Assembly: GCF_030272615.1 (NCBI RefSeq)
Contig: NC_081406.1
Span: 172,196,361 to 172,260,360, forward strand
Origin: Cryptomeria japonica
Taxonomy: Eukaryota; Streptophyta; Pinopsida; Cupressales; Cupressaceae
DNA length: 64,000 bases
Direction of reading: 5' to 3'
Below are positions 10,593-22,640 of the stretch, piece after piece; positions within the stretch are counted from its first letter, which is position 1, and each line of letters begins with the position of its first letter. The notes under the pieces were generated by a model, which searched no databases, was not told where the DNA came from, and saw only the letters and a list, made by a program, of their open reading frames with translations. Position numbers and translations under genes: made by a program.

Positions 10593-11910
10593 TGTAGTCA
10601 CACAAATTTGTCCATTTTAATTAAATGAATATTTGCTATTTATTTGATTAAAAATCCACTAGCCATTAGTTAATTAAATTAATATTTAATTAATTCATCT
10701 CCAAACATTCTTCTATTAATTAAATAAATTATTCAATTTATTTTAATTAATTTATTAAATCAAATTCCATTCAATTAAATAAATAAAATCAATTTATTTA
10801 ATTAAATCCCCTTTTCCTCTTTTAAATAAATTAAATAAAACATTTATTTAAATCATTATCCCCCCCACTTGCATTTTCCTACAAATGCAACTTGCACACA
10901 TTTATTGAAATAAATGAATTTTTATTTTAATAAAATCCTATTTTCCCTCACCCACCAAATCCACTTGCAAATCTAATCCCCTTCTAGATTCTTCTAACCC
11001 TTTCCTAATTAACCTAATCCATCCCCTAAATATTGTCACATTCCTAAGCAAAATGGAGTCACTTCTCAAAGACTCCAAAGTCTTTGAAAAGCATTTAATG
11101 CTTTGTGTGTTCAACAAATTAACCTCCAAAGTCTTCCAAGACCACTAATGGCTCTTACATGACCATTTATGGCTCTTACATAACCATTTATGGTTATTTC
11201 AAACTTGTCTCCCTAAACATTTATTGTTTTGACCATATTCATCCATTTCACATTTGCACAAGAGTTTATCCATTGGATAAAAGCTTTATTCTTTAAATAA
11301 AGAGTTTATTCATTCAACCAACCTTGACTTTAACTCCCAAGGTCATGTCAAGCATTTAATGCTTATTCCCTCTCCTCTCAACCTATCTCACATTGACACT
11401 TATCATCCTGGGATTGGGTTGAAAGCCCTCACATGGATTTGAAATCATTCAATCCCGACCCTTGTTGAGATTACTCAATCTCAACCATCCATTGCTCCAT
11501 TTTTCCTATAAATAGAGCCCATTTCCTCATAATCCAGATCCTGAAAACTTGTATGCATTTAACCTATAGGCATTTTAAGAGAGCATTTTAGCATAATCAA
11601 CTAATATCTTGTTATTTTGGATAAAATAAATCATTTTTAGTATCAATAGCATAGTATTAGCTTTTCATTTCATATTTAAAGCACAATACTAAATCTCAAT
11701 CCTCCATAAGCATCCATAGTGCAAAAAGCTGTTGAGAGCTACACTATTTTGGAACTTGGAGAGGAGAGGAACAAGGTAGAAGGAGCTAAGGCCATGCTAA
11801 GAGGCATTTGGAGATGTCTCATTATTTTTGTTTCTTTAGTTAGATATATTAGCATGTTTTTAGTTTCTCTCTTGGTATGCCTTTTTAGATTAGTTTTTGA
11901 TTGACTAACA
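10593..11910 (+). repeat. 3' LTR of Tat element 1 (right end approximate)
   Basis: The LTR starts TGTAGTCACAC immediately after the polypurine tract, like TGTAGACACC in the young element. Its left third is built of AT palindromes (TTAATTAAATAAAT types, 10620-10830). A clear TATA box, TATAAATAG, sits at 11507-11515 and would drive element transcription. The right end is placed near a TAACA at about 11,910 only tentatively; it could lie anywhere between about 11,730 and 11,970. Confidence 0.7.
11507..11515 (+). promoter_or_regulatory. TATA box in LTR of element 1
   Basis: TATAAATAG preceded by a pyrimidine stretch, inside the LTR. Confidence 0.65.
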
Positions 11911-11983
11911 CTAATGATTTTCTGGTTTTCTTGTGTTATTTATCATTGACTAACCTTGTCCATTTAGGAGGGCATCACTATCA

Positions 11984-13340
11984 ATGGAAGGCTACAAACA
12001 ATCTCACAAAATTGTGAATCTTCAAGAAGAATTGGATCATGCTAACCAGGTAATTGTAGATATGTAGAGAAAAATGCAAAGATCACTGAAAGTCAGAAGA
12101 AGGTTGTTTGATGATTTACATGACTCACAAGAATTGGTGCAACAAATTGAGACATCATCTGAGAATAGCATATCAGAAGAGTCTGAAGAAATGATTGTAG
12201 AACTGAAAGAAAAGAACAAAGCACTGAATGAACAGATAAAAGAAATGAGAAGGGAACATGAGTATTTCAACACACAAATGACTGAAAAATCTTGATGCAT
12301 TGAGAATAGCTGAAGATAATATTCAAAATGTAGAAAGAGAAAAACAATAGCTAGAAGCAATGGTGTCTGAAAAGAATGATGAAATATCAAGGATGACTGG
12401 AGTTCAACATAATCTGTCTGATCAATTGGGTTATGCACGTCATGAAGCAACTCTAAAAGAAAATGAGAACCGAGCATTGAAACTTGAATTATCAAGATTG
12501 ACCGATGAACTAGAAGAACAAAAGAAGTCCAAAGAAACACTGAAGAAAAGTTATGAAGTATCAAGAATGTTGGATGAGAAACTAAACTTAAAATCACCTA
12601 ACAAATCTGTCGGACTCGGTTGTAAAAGAAATAACTCTACCGAGAAAGGGATCAACACCACTGAGAAAGGAGAATCATCAAAAAAGGCTGGAAACAAAGA
12701 TAAGATGAAGGACACGAAGCCTATTTGCAACTACTGTGGAAAACAAGGTCATACTGCCAACGTTTGCCGGATCAGAAAAGGTAAGCAACCGAATGTTACT
12801 AGGTCTGATGGCTATTGTTACAATTGCAATAAGTATGGTCACACATCTAAACAATGTAGGCCAAAGTCTGTTAACAATTATCAAAAGGCAAAATTCAAGG
12901 AGTTTTGCAAAAATTGCAATAGATATGGACACAATACCAAGAAGTGTTGGTTTAAGCAAAAAAACTATATATGGTCTCCAAACCGAGCAAATGCTAGAAG
13001 CTACCGAACTCACACAGATCTTAATCGTCAATATATTGCAGTACCTTGGGATTACAATACAAGGATATGGTGTGAATACTATGGAAGATACAGACATATA
13101 AGTGCTAATTGTATGATAAGGTTTGGAATGAACAATCGGAGATCATGGAGAAATCCTGGAATGGCATGCTTTCATTGTCACAAAGTTGGACATTTGGCTA
13201 AAGAATGCAGAGATCAACCCAGAAGAGATATTGAGGAGATAACAAGTAAACTACAGAAATTCAGGAAAAAGAAGAAAAATGTGTCAACCAATGAAGAAAT
13301 CACCTTACCTACCGAGTTAGGTGCATCTAATTTCAATTAA
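11984..13340 (+). pseudogene. Gag-like protein: coiled coil plus five CCHC zinc knuckles
   Basis: The frame from the ATG at 11984 starts with MEGYKQSHKIVNLQEELD and is rich in heptad-like E, L and K through about 12,590. It then has CCHC knuckles at about 12,725-13,215: CNYCGKQGHTANVC, CYNCNKYGHTSKQC, CKNCNRYGHNTKKC, a degenerate CEYYGRYRHISANC (second Cys replaced by Tyr) and CFHCHKVGHLAKEC. Such knuckles bind element RNA in gag proteins. TAG stops at 12065 and 12348 and loss of one base in an A-run near 12,286-12,291 break the frame. The usual N-terminal gag capsid part is not visible. Five knuckles is more than the one to three common in plant gag proteins. Confidence 0.75.
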
Positions 13341-13862
13341 TCAATAAAGGTATAAAGGGACTGCATTCTCACAAGGTTAGATTTTAACAGTTCCTATATA
13401 ATCATATACTTAATTCCAAGATCTGCATAGCCAAGATGCAATAGCAAATTTGAAATATTATCTAGTCTTTTTGATTTACCAGAGAAGTCGGTAAATACAT
13501 TAAGCTTGTCTAGTCAGTAAAAGCGTATAAGGGAGATAGTTGGTTTAGTGGAACTGAGTGCATTTAATGCTCAGTATACTTAACTGCATGAAACCCGATA
13601 AGGTCAAAAGGATGTAATTAAAGTACTCTGTGCGGTCATTTTTCACTTACAAATTTTCAAAGAGGAGAGCTAAGCAAATTAAAGGTGATCAAACATTCCC
13701 AGAAGCGAATTCAAGGTATTTCACACAATATAAAATGCATTTTCAAGCAAGTTAACCGATCAAAATTAGTTGTGAATATTTGCATTGTATTTACTAAGTT
13801 GGAAGCGTTTTCTGGTTATTTGAAACCCTAAGCTATTCTGTAAGTAGAATTCCAAGTTTGAA
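13341..13862 (+). other. Spacer between gag-like frame and ORF2
   Basis: About 520 bp with no open frame or recognised domain. It contains several GTCGGTAA/ACCGAG-type words that are also frequent in the 3' LTR, which supports a common origin with the rest of the element. Confidence 0.45.
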
Positions 13863-16800
13863 ATGGCTCCCAAGGTACAAAAACCCATTGTAGTTGAGAC
13901 CATTGAGAAGCCGTTAGTAAAATACACCTTACCTTCCAAAGTGGCATCCGAACCTGATGAGAAAATTGCATTCTCTCTTATTCCAGATAGGGTTCTGTTG
14001 ATAGAAGATATCAGATTTTATACTAAGTGTCGTGTTGAAGAGCTAGGTCATACTGAAAATAAGAATATGTATGATGAATTGTGCACCGATGGAATCTTGG
14101 ATAGCAAGTTTGAGCACATCAAAGTTAAGGGATTGATCAAAGCCCTAACCTATCCCCGAGTCTTCAAACCCCAATGGGTCAAATTTATCTTGAGCAGAGT
14201 GCATGACGATTTTATGTGGTTAGAGGATCAACCTTTCAAGATCACCAAGGAGATTATTCACATAATAACCAGATACCCTATATTTGACCATGCCCGAGCA
14301 CAAAAGATGATTTCACAAAAGGAATTGATAACATTAATCGAAGTTGAGTCTGATTGCAGAGGTCTTAAGTTGAACAATGTAACTGATGCAAAACTTAACT
14401 TTTCTATTAGAGTTATTGGTTATTGTTTCTTCCAGTCGGCAAGAGAAAACAGTGTACTGTGTGTAGCTGTAGATTTGGCCTATAAAATTATGAAAAAGGG
14501 TATGAAAATTGACTTATGTGAAGTGTTGTTGAAGAATCTTTTTGAAAATATCAACACAATAAGGAAACCAAAGAAGAATAATACTGCTAACACACTAAAG
14601 TTTGGGTAACTCTTAGTGTGTATGTTCTTCTATTTTCAGAAATTATTTCCTTCAGTTGGTAACATTGATTGGGAATTACACCAACCAATCACCCATCAGA
14701 TAAGTGATTTCATCAATCAGCTAGGTGATAATTTCAATGTGATAATGGATGATTACTTTAACAATTTTCAGAAAAAGATGCATAGCAGGTACAGGATCCC
14801 ACCATAGCTAGTGGAAAAGTATAAGGATACCATCTGTTTTGAGTTGGATACCGACTACTGTTATGTTAACGCAGTAGAGCTGAGGACTCAATCTTTACCG
14901 CCTATGTATTATGAGATTGATTTTGACATTGCTCAACAACAGATAGATGCCTTCTTAGCGCTTTCAAGGCATCCTACCGAGATTAGGTATGGCACCTATG
15001 AAGAGGTAAAAGAAAAAGTAAAAATGAGCATTGTAGTACCTAAGGCTACTAGAAAATCCACCAAAATGATAAAGGATTTAACTGAAAAGTTTGGATAAGG
15101 TTCTACCTCCACTCCTACCAAGAGTGATCAAATTTCAATTGAGGAAGAATCTTAAGCTCAAGAAGCAGCAATTACACTAAGCATCGAGTTGCCAAAAGGC
15201 AAAATTTTGAAAAGAAAGAAACATGATACAACCAAAATATCACCGACCCCGCCAGTAAAGCGACCGATCACTAGATCGTCTGCTGTGTTACCCGGCAAGA
15301 GGCAAAAAAATGTTGAAATGCCTAAGGTTACAAAAACTTATAGAAAGAAGAACATAAAACTAATTTTGGAAAGTGACACATAGTCTGAAGATGCAAATAA
15401 ATTTCAGATTGTAAAAAGCATTAAGGAAGATGTACACAGTGTTGATAATTTTTGTGTAAATTTAAAACAATATGGTGGATTTGGGTCATTTAGATATGTA
15501 AAGTATGACTCCAAAATAGAAGAAGAAAAGAGGCAAATAGAAGAGTCAGTAGTTTGTACACTTCTCAAGTTCTGAGTAGTTCCATTGGAAGTAACTGATT
15601 TTCTTCCAAAAGAATTGTACTCTCATATTGACAATAGATGGAAATATGCTATGGACTCGGAGAAGCAGATTAGAGAAAGAGTTTTGGTACATCTCTTTCT
15701 AGATATGTTGGTAGATGATATAAAAGATCATTTGAAAAACTACTAGACAAATTTTCAAGTTAAGCAAAGGGCCTTTAAAATGAAGAATGGCCTTTATCTT
15801 GAAGTAGAAAATGAAACTAAAGAAAAATGGCAAGAAATATTTAGAATTCAAACTGAAGAGCCTCAAGGTGAAGTGGAGATAGTTGACATCACCGAGCAAG
15901 ATATTGCTTCAACTATTCAGTTAGATGAGGATGTCATGGATACTGAGGCATAGGAAGAAGAAATGATAGAAGGGAATGCCTATGCCAAACTGGTATCAAG
16001 TGAATCAGTTTTGGAACAAGTTAAGTCCTATCCTCCAGTAACCCAACAAGTTTCAACTGAAAAACCTTAGGACATAGATCAAGGTAAAGAGGATCAAAAG
16101 TCTATACAAGGTGAATCTACCTCTTAGGCCACCAGGGAGCAAACTTCTCAAGCACCTGCAAACACTGAAATTGTTGCCACTGAGACCCCAATCAAAGAAA
16201 CACTGAAGGATGCAATAGAGGCTATAGGAACTGTCAAAAGTGTTGCCTCCACCGAGCAACATACCGAGGAAGGACAAGCCTCCAAAGCCATTGTCCTCAT
16301 TCAACCGGTGAAGGCATCATCATCAAAAGAGAAGAAAGAAAAGAAGCATAGTTTCAAGATAGATCTGTCAAAACCTATTGTGTTCCCGAATGTTGACATT
16401 GCAAAATTAAAAGGGCAAGCACTGATAGAATTCGGTGAGCTTTGTAAAGCCAAAGCAAAGTAGGAAAAACATATAGCTATTTAGAAGAAGAACCAAGTAC
16501 TTCAGAAGGTTAAAGCATTATTGACAGACATGCTACCTAAAGCTACTGTAAATAAAGATGCTACCATCCATATGTAACTAGATGAACTACTCACTCAATT
16601 GGAATCATTAGGAGTAGAAGCATCATAATACCTTAGCAAATTGAAAGAAAAAGAGCTAACTACCAAGATGATTGAAGAAGTGTAGAAAGCAATTGCTATA
16701 GGTAAAACAAAGCTTATTGAATTCATTGCTGAGTTGTCCCCTCAACTCAAGCATATTATTTATTTATTCCAGAATTTATGTACATTTTCATTGTTTATCA

Positions 16801-17213
16801 AAGATATCAAGAATAAGATCGAAGTCATTGAAAAAGAGATTAGCGATCTCTCAAATAAATTGACTACCGACCCAAATTCTATTCAAAATTTTTATACAAA
16901 GCTACAAACTCTTATGGATCAATAGTTAGAACTTCGGAATGAAGAGCACACAATAAGGATGGATATCATGACTCTTCAGACATTATTTATTCCTCATTTA
17001 TCATCATTCCAAGAGCAAATCAACCGAGCTACCCAATTGTCCACTCAAGCCGAGGGAAGCACTTTAGATGGTTTGATCTGACTCTTAGCTGATATTATAG
17101 CTGAGAATTCACTAATGGAAAGTGTTAAGGATACACTTACTACTGCTCTCAAAGACGCTCGTACAAAGTATAAATCTATTTTTGACCAGTTGCCCCCACC
17201 AAATGGTAACTAG
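13863..17213 (+). pseudogene. ORF2 of unknown function, 1117 codons with 17 in-frame stops and no frameshift
   Basis: The frame opens MAPKVQKPIVVETIEKP and can be followed to a TAG at 17211. The first 250 residues look globular (PRVFKPQWVKFILSRV, ITRYPIFDHARAQ); the middle is basic and Pro/Thr-rich (KRKKHDTTKISPTPPVKRP); the C-terminal third is helical and charged, with coiled-coil character. Premature stops are TAG at 14805, 15381, 15744, 15951, 16068, 16125, 16461, 16482, 16683 and 16923, TAA at 14607, 15096, 15153, 16575 and 16626, and TGA at 15573 and 17079. All are in one frame, so point mutation rather than indels destroyed it. I do not recognise the family. Its place before the 3' LTR recalls the env-like ORF of SIRE-type copia elements, but no signal peptide or membrane anchor was seen. 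Confidence 0.65.
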
Positions 17214-17510
17214 TTTTGATGTTTGTCAAATAGGGGGAGTGTACCGAGTATACAGAGTATCTGAGTGTACAAAGTTTATAAAATATATACCGAGTGTACA
17301 ATTGAAATTGACAGGGGGAGCATAGAACATCAGGAGCATGAAATATAGAGTATCGATCATCAAGTTGTTCAGCATATTGATAAGGGGAGTATGTAATTGA
17401 GTATGTATTTGAACAAATGTATATACTATCATTTCAGTTTATTTCGTAAGTATATAAATTTTGTATTATGACTTTGAAAGGAGTTTTGTCAAACATACCA
17501 AACTAATGTC

Positions 17511-17522
17511 AAAAGGGGAGAT
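17511..17522 (+). other. Polypurine tract before copia-style 3' LTR
   Basis: AAAAGGGGAGAT directly precedes the LTR start TGTTGC. This is the plus-strand primer site in reverse transcription. Confidence 0.7.
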
Positions 17523-18708
17523 TGTTGCTATTTACTACGTTGTCATTAGTTTTGTGCCCAAAGTCATTCTATATACTCTAGTCGGTTAATACCACCGAAA
17601 TGTCCAGTCGGTAATTACTAAGGTGTCGGTTACAGAAGAAAGACTAGTCACCAAGATGAGACACACCGAGCTGTCTGCTGAGTAAAGTTCTATGTCTACC
17701 GAGCAGCAAAGAAGGTATACCAAGTCAATCTAAACCGAGTGAAAACGTGTTACCAGATTCAATGAACTTGGACACACATGTGAAACGTGTTACAAGATTC
17801 AAGAACTTGGAACCATTATTACATAGGAAATTGCATTTAAAGATCTTGTATGATTTTGAGGGAGTTTATCCAATGAAATAATTTCTATGTTTATTCATTC
17901 GATAAAACATGTTTGTATGATCGATGCATGAATAGATCACCGTCTAAGAGATCTATTTATAGAGAATGATTTGAGTATCTAAACAAGAGAAAAAATGATG
18001 AGTTGAATATGAAAATCTTGAGAAAAGATAAGATGTGAAGATTAACAGAGATATTTAGAGGTCACTAAGAAGGTTTTTCAAAGAACAGTTTAAGTGATAG
18101 AGTATACAGAAGTGGTCACTGAGTTGACTTATCAATTACCGAGGTATGCTATGAGCAAGGTAATTTCATATTAAGCACATAGAGTCTGCTATAACATTTC
18201 AGATGTAAAGTTTTAGATATTTTGTAAAGATTTTGATTGAATTATTTTGAGTTGAGTTAGAAACCTCTAACAGGGTAAAAGACTCTAACAAAGTCTATAA
18301 ATTGTAAAGCCTTTAACCATGTACAACATTTTTGTAAAAGTGTTTGTGAAATCCTTTAGCAAGGTAGATCTGAAGATCTTTGTACTCCTAACAGGGTAAG
18401 CTATCAGAAATAGCTAAACATGTAGCTCTAATTGGGCAATCTTGATTATTGCAGTAGTGAAGTTGTGGGTGCCATCCCCACCATAGTTTTTCTCTCTAAC
18501 CAAGAGTTTCTGCGTAACCAAAATCTTTTTGTTATGGAGTGAAATTTGTATGAATGTTATTTCTATGATTATGTTTTAGTATTATATATTATGAGATCAT
18601 CAGTATTCAATTTATGTTTAACAGTAAAATTGTTGTTCAAGAAAAGTTTTGAAGTACTAATTCACCCCTCCCCTCTCAGTACATTAGCTTCCCTAGTTGG
18701 ACCTAACA
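17523..18708 (+). repeat. 3' LTR, about 1.19 kb, copia-like ends
   Basis: The LTR runs from TGTTGCTATT to a GACCTAACA end. It contains a TATA-type box (TATTTATAG, 17954-17962) and two near-copies of an AACGTGTTAC(C/A)AGATTCAA...GAACTTGGA unit at about 17,755 and 17,785. The 3' terminal TTCACCCCTCCCCTCTCAG is typical of copia LTRs. It has no partner LTR in the window, so the exact last base (18,708 or 18,710) is uncertain. Confidence 0.75.
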
Positions 18709-18764
18709 CATTTCCCCATAGTGAACAAAGAGAAAAATTGTATCCTACAAAATATACCACCTTC

Positions 18765-19268
18765 AGCTCTTCCAAACTTCTATGGGCTTATCACTAAAAT
18801 GCTTACACCTTTCTCTTTGAGTTTTATGTCTTTTGTCGTAGATATGAATACACCATAGACACCCATAGGTTGAAATTATACCCTGCTACTCTTAAGGATT
18901 CTACCTTGAGATGGTTTATAGTTCTAGTGAGAGATGTAGTGGCTGATTGGGTGGCCATGAAGGAAAAATTTCTCAAGAAATATAAGGAATATTGAAGAGG
19001 AGGAGATATGAGAGGAGATGGAATTTTAAAAATAAGTCAAAAATAAGATGATCCATTGGAGGAATATGTAGAATGCTTCTTGTTTAGCCTACAAGAATCT
19101 AGGTGTAATAGATTGGGAGACAAATATCTCAAATTGATCATTCTCAAAAGAGTTAATGAGGACTTTTTGGATGGATCAAATCTGATGGGAGGAGGAGATA
19201 TCGCCCAAGTTCCTTGGGATGATCTCTATGTAACAAGATGGTATAACGAGCTTCATTATTCCATTAGG
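18765..19268 (+). pseudogene. Ty3/gypsy gag fragment
   Basis: Translation gives LFEFYVFCRRYEYTIDTHRL, then LYPATLKDSTLRWF, W..MKEKFLKKYKEY and ISQK.DDPLEEYVECFL with LKLIILKRV and NLMGGGDI. This is the standard order of the plant retrotransposon gag domain (capsid-type). It is interrupted by TGA and TAA and by a shift near 18,810. The fragment begins just after the LTR at 18,708 and ends at the left edge of duplication copy A, so both ends are cut. Confidence 0.75.
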
Positions 19269-22200
19269 TGAAGTGAGATGGATTAAATGACTTCAATAAT
19301 CTTCTACTTTCTTGGTTACCCAACATGTAATTTTTGTGCATTCAATGTGCACATCAACTTTTATAATGAGGCTATAGCTGAAAAATCATATTATATATTT
19401 ATATTATGCATCCATTAGCACCTTTAATCAATATGTTCATTTAGAAACTCGCTTTTCATTAACAAGATTAAAATTAAATAAAATTTTATATAATAAATAT
19501 ATTATTGTATCTTACAAAATTTAATGAGTTATATTAGACACTTATCTCCTCTAGGTTCACTATTCTAAATAACAAGTTTAATATAACTTTTCAAGTTTAA
19601 ATGTAATAATATTTAGTAACTAAAGTAAAATTCATGGTAATAAATAAAACATCAATTGACTTAGACATTGTTACATCATACATCTCTTAATAAACTTGCT
19701 TTCATGAAAAAAAACAAAAAACACAATCATCACTACAATCAAAGATTACATTAACATAATCCCACATATAATAGATTTCCCAAACAAATAAAATAAAATA
19801 AAGTTCAAGAGTGTTTTTTCTCAATCATCTTTGTAAATAATTACTTATAAAATCATTATTATAAACATAATAACCAGAATTTATCAATACCTATCCATTA
19901 AATCATAAATAATATTATATTTAGATCAAATAAAATTACCCTTGAAATTAAATTTAAAGTCAAATTTAATATCATCTTAACATTGTCTTCAAATGTATAA
20001 TAGAAATCCAATTGAAATAATTTGTGTCACAACAAAAATAGTAAATTTGAAGTCAAATTTAATATGGAAATAGTGAAAGCCCATTGAAATTATTAATGTG
20101 TTTTGACAAAAATACAATCTTAAAATGTATAATAGAAAGTCAATTGAAATTATTTATGTCTGAATGAAAATAATAAATTTGAAGTCAAATTTAATATGGT
20201 AATAGGGCAAGCCAACTGAAATTATTGAAATTATTGATGTGTTTGGACAAAAAAACAAGTGGTTGAAATTTAAATATGAATGAATCTTTCTCTTTAGATA
20301 AAGTACCCATAAAAAATAGGCATCATAAGAAATGATGCTAGAATAACACACTTCAGCTGAATGAGATAACTAAACAATTCAGGGTTCGACATAGAAAGAA
20401 CCCTCTAACAAAAAAACAAAATAAAATAGATTGGTTAAGTTTGAGAGATTAAATTGGAAATACCATGCACTGTAATATGAATAAGAAAACAAAAAGCACG
20501 GAGAAAATATTTCCCGTGGCTGCTACAATGTCAATTAATTTCGGGAATAACGCTTACAACCCCATCATGCAAGACTGGAAACCTTTGCAGGCAAAATGTA
20601 CATTATTTCAATTCCGAAAACATTACTAAAAACGCTACAATAGGGTACTTGACAGCAATCCTGGCAAACAGTAACTCTCCAAATTAATCCAATGTCCGGC
20701 TTTTGGATTTTTCAAAGTATAGAACAGAGGTTGGTATTTTCGTTTGGGACATAATCGCAATAGCAGTAATAAATTTGTGGGGCAGGAATATCTATCTCTG
20801 CCGATGGATTTTCTTCATTTGGCTGGTTATCTGCATTGGGCTTGTCTTCATTTGGCTCATTTTCCTCTTCTTCTTTGGCAGGACCAAAGCTCAATAATTC
20901 TGTGTACCCAATTTTTCTGAGTTTGTCTGTGACACACACTGGATCTGCGTCCCCCTCTACAGTTATCATATTCTCTGTCGTGTCCACTGCAACTGAATCC
21001 ACCCCTGCAAAACACACATTATTCATTTACGTCCTCTCCTTACCTTGAAATAAAAGCAATGGCAGCGCGTATATACTAAAACGTTGTACCTTGTATTCCT
21101 GCAATGGCTTTTATTACCCTTTTCTTTCTTTTCTCGTCCTCCATACATAATTTCAGCACCATTTTCTGCTCATCCAGATTACAGGTCGTTCAGTTAATTA
21201 AATGAAGCATAGAATGTCGTTCAAAAAGTCCTAAAAATACACTAATATCAAAGGGAAAAAATGGAGAGTACCTTCATGGTTGATTATATAACCTCTGGAA
21301 CCTGAAATTCTGAAACAAACACGCTGGCTAGAAATCAACACCGACTGAAAGTTCACTTGATTGGATTTTCCGTATTGCAAAGTCTTTATAGGAAAAGTTG
21401 ATCTGCAAGGGGTGAATTAAAGTCAGTGAAAGGCAGAGGATTGGTGGAAATGAATGGTTTCCAGCTTCCATACACCATGCATAGAAAGCAGTCTTAACTG
21501 CTTACTCAGTATATTGGATGCACGAACTTAACGTGGTTAAAGTGTTATCACGTAAAGAACTTCAAAACTTGCTGCTTATTTACGTGGGAGCACACATTGT
21601 GTCGGTGAATTAAATTCTTGCAGTCCATATGTTCGTTGGCATTCATTGAACAGCTGGCTTTGTCAACCAATCAATTTTTCTTCTGTTGGTAAAAGAGACA
21701 ACAGGTAACATAAAAGGTGTTTCAATTTCCCTTGAAGAGTAGGTATACGTGATCGTATGCATTTTCTTCCAACGTGATTCATATATGAAAAGGTCGATTT
21801 TAAATTCCAATTATTGTGTTGATTGATTGTGCGTGAAGTAGTTTGGTTTGAAAAGAGAATTAAAAATGGAATATAATTAAGTGATATCATGAAGTTAAAT
21901 GGTTAAGAAGAATTTATCAGGATCAATTTTTGTTGAGTGTAAGGTCTTAACATCATAAGAAATGAGATCGAGATTGTGTCTCAAGTGACTTTCCTAAGTC
22001 TTTGATTCTTAAGTAAAGATGTTTCAACCTATTTAGATTGATATAAAAATCATCAATTATATATACTATATGTATAAGATACACATTATAATGGAAATAA
22101 TTAGGTATTCTTATGCTTTATATATATATAAGCTACACACCCATAATTGAAATAGTTATGTATTCTTATACTTTAACCAATTCATAATTTTTATGCTGAG

Positions 22201-22640
22201 TTTTATACCGAGTTCATAACTTGTAACGATGTCTAATTATTGTAAGTTTAATTTGTAATAGTGAAATTAGTATATTAATGTTAAATTTGATTTTGTTTTG
22301 AGGCTATTTTAATACTAATTTTATATAATTTATGTTAGTAAGTGGTATATTTTATCTTAATTTTACCTAATGGGTCCATACTTATTTTTATCTATTTCAT
22401 GTTCATTTATATTAATTTTTTTATACATTTAACCTTATCCTATTCATATTTACATATATTTCTAAATATTCATCATTGGTGGATAATTTGTTGTATTTGT
22501 GTTCATATAAAAATTCTTACAATCCTTTACCATCTCAATATTACCATATCCATATCTTGATTCAGCCTCAAAAGTATTCAAATAAACCCCAAAATTTGAA
22601 TTTTCTAATTTAAATTTCCCTATGTTGATTAGGTAAATCA
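19268..22640. repeat. Segmental duplication, copy A (carries HIPP copy 1)
   Basis: The AT-rich flanks, the gene and its upstream region match 25,057-27,960 and 29,868-30,085 in the same order. Shared landmarks are GTGAAGTGA at the left end, the gene body, GGTATACGTGATCGTATGCATTTTC upstream of the gene, the TATATATAC/GTATAA stretch, and CTAAATATTCATCATTGGTGG near the right end. Confidence 0.8.
20712..21277 (-). CDS. HIPP-like protein, copy 1: HMA fold without CxxC, with C-terminal CaaX box
   Basis: Three coding exons are read on the minus strand: 21272-21277 (ATGAAG only), 21090-21165 and 20712-21004. GT/AG junctions are good (AAG|GTAC, GAGCAG|AAAATG, CAAG|GTACAA, TTTGCAG|GGGTGG). The 124-residue product starts MKKMVLKLCMEDEKRKK, has an HMA-type fold (IQGVDSVAVD, ITVEGDADPV, DKLRKIGYTELLSFGPAK), an acidic Asn/Pro/Glu linker and ends CSIL. 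The tiny first exon and the MKK..LKL start are typical of one plant HIPP group. The MxCxxC metal site is replaced by MEDEKR, so classical metal binding is unlikely. CSIL should be prenylated, probably geranylgeranylated because of the final Leu, placing the protein at membranes. Expression is not shown by the sequence. Confidence 0.82.

Larger units (their letters stand above)
1..11910 (+). mobile_element. Ty3/gypsy Tat-clade retrotransposon, 3' part, decayed
   Basis: The visible order is protease-RT linker with a G-patch, reverse transcriptase, RNase H, a second RNase H-like domain, integrase, a 5.8 kb 3' region holding an antisense gene, a polypurine tract and a 3' LTR. Two RNase H domains between RT and integrase and an antisense gene downstream of pol are recognised traits of Tat-clade gypsy elements. 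The 5' LTR, PBS, gag and protease lie to the left of the window. The pol frame has two frameshifts (about 1500-1560 and about 1830-1842) and many stops, so this copy is dead. The end of the 3' LTR near 11.9 kb is not firmly located because no second LTR is present for comparison. Confidence 0.9.
11911..18708 (+). mobile_element. LTR retrotransposon without visible pol (zinc-knuckle gag, large ORF2, copia-style 3' LTR)
   Basis: A coiled-coil and zinc-knuckle gag-like frame, a second long ORF of unknown type, a polypurine tract (AAAAGGGGAG at 17511) and an LTR from TGTTGCTATT to a CTAACA end follow one another on the plus strand. The LTR end contains TTCACCCCTCCCCTCTCAG, a common ending of plant copia LTRs. 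No protease, integrase, RT or RNase H was found between gag and LTR, so the copy or its family is non-autonomous. No 5' LTR was found; the left side abuts the LTR of element 1. It is an inference that all parts belong to one element. Confidence 0.65.

Noticed and set aside
14607-14642. Mini-intron (GT...AG) removing the first stop of ORF2
   Set aside because: The candidate is only about 34 bases, far below the usual plant minimum, and the frame is continuous without splicing.
13863-17213. Reassigned TAG codon or translational readthrough
   Set aside because: Stops of all three kinds occur and HIPP genes use normal stops. The TAG excess is better explained by CAG to TAG decay in a silenced element.
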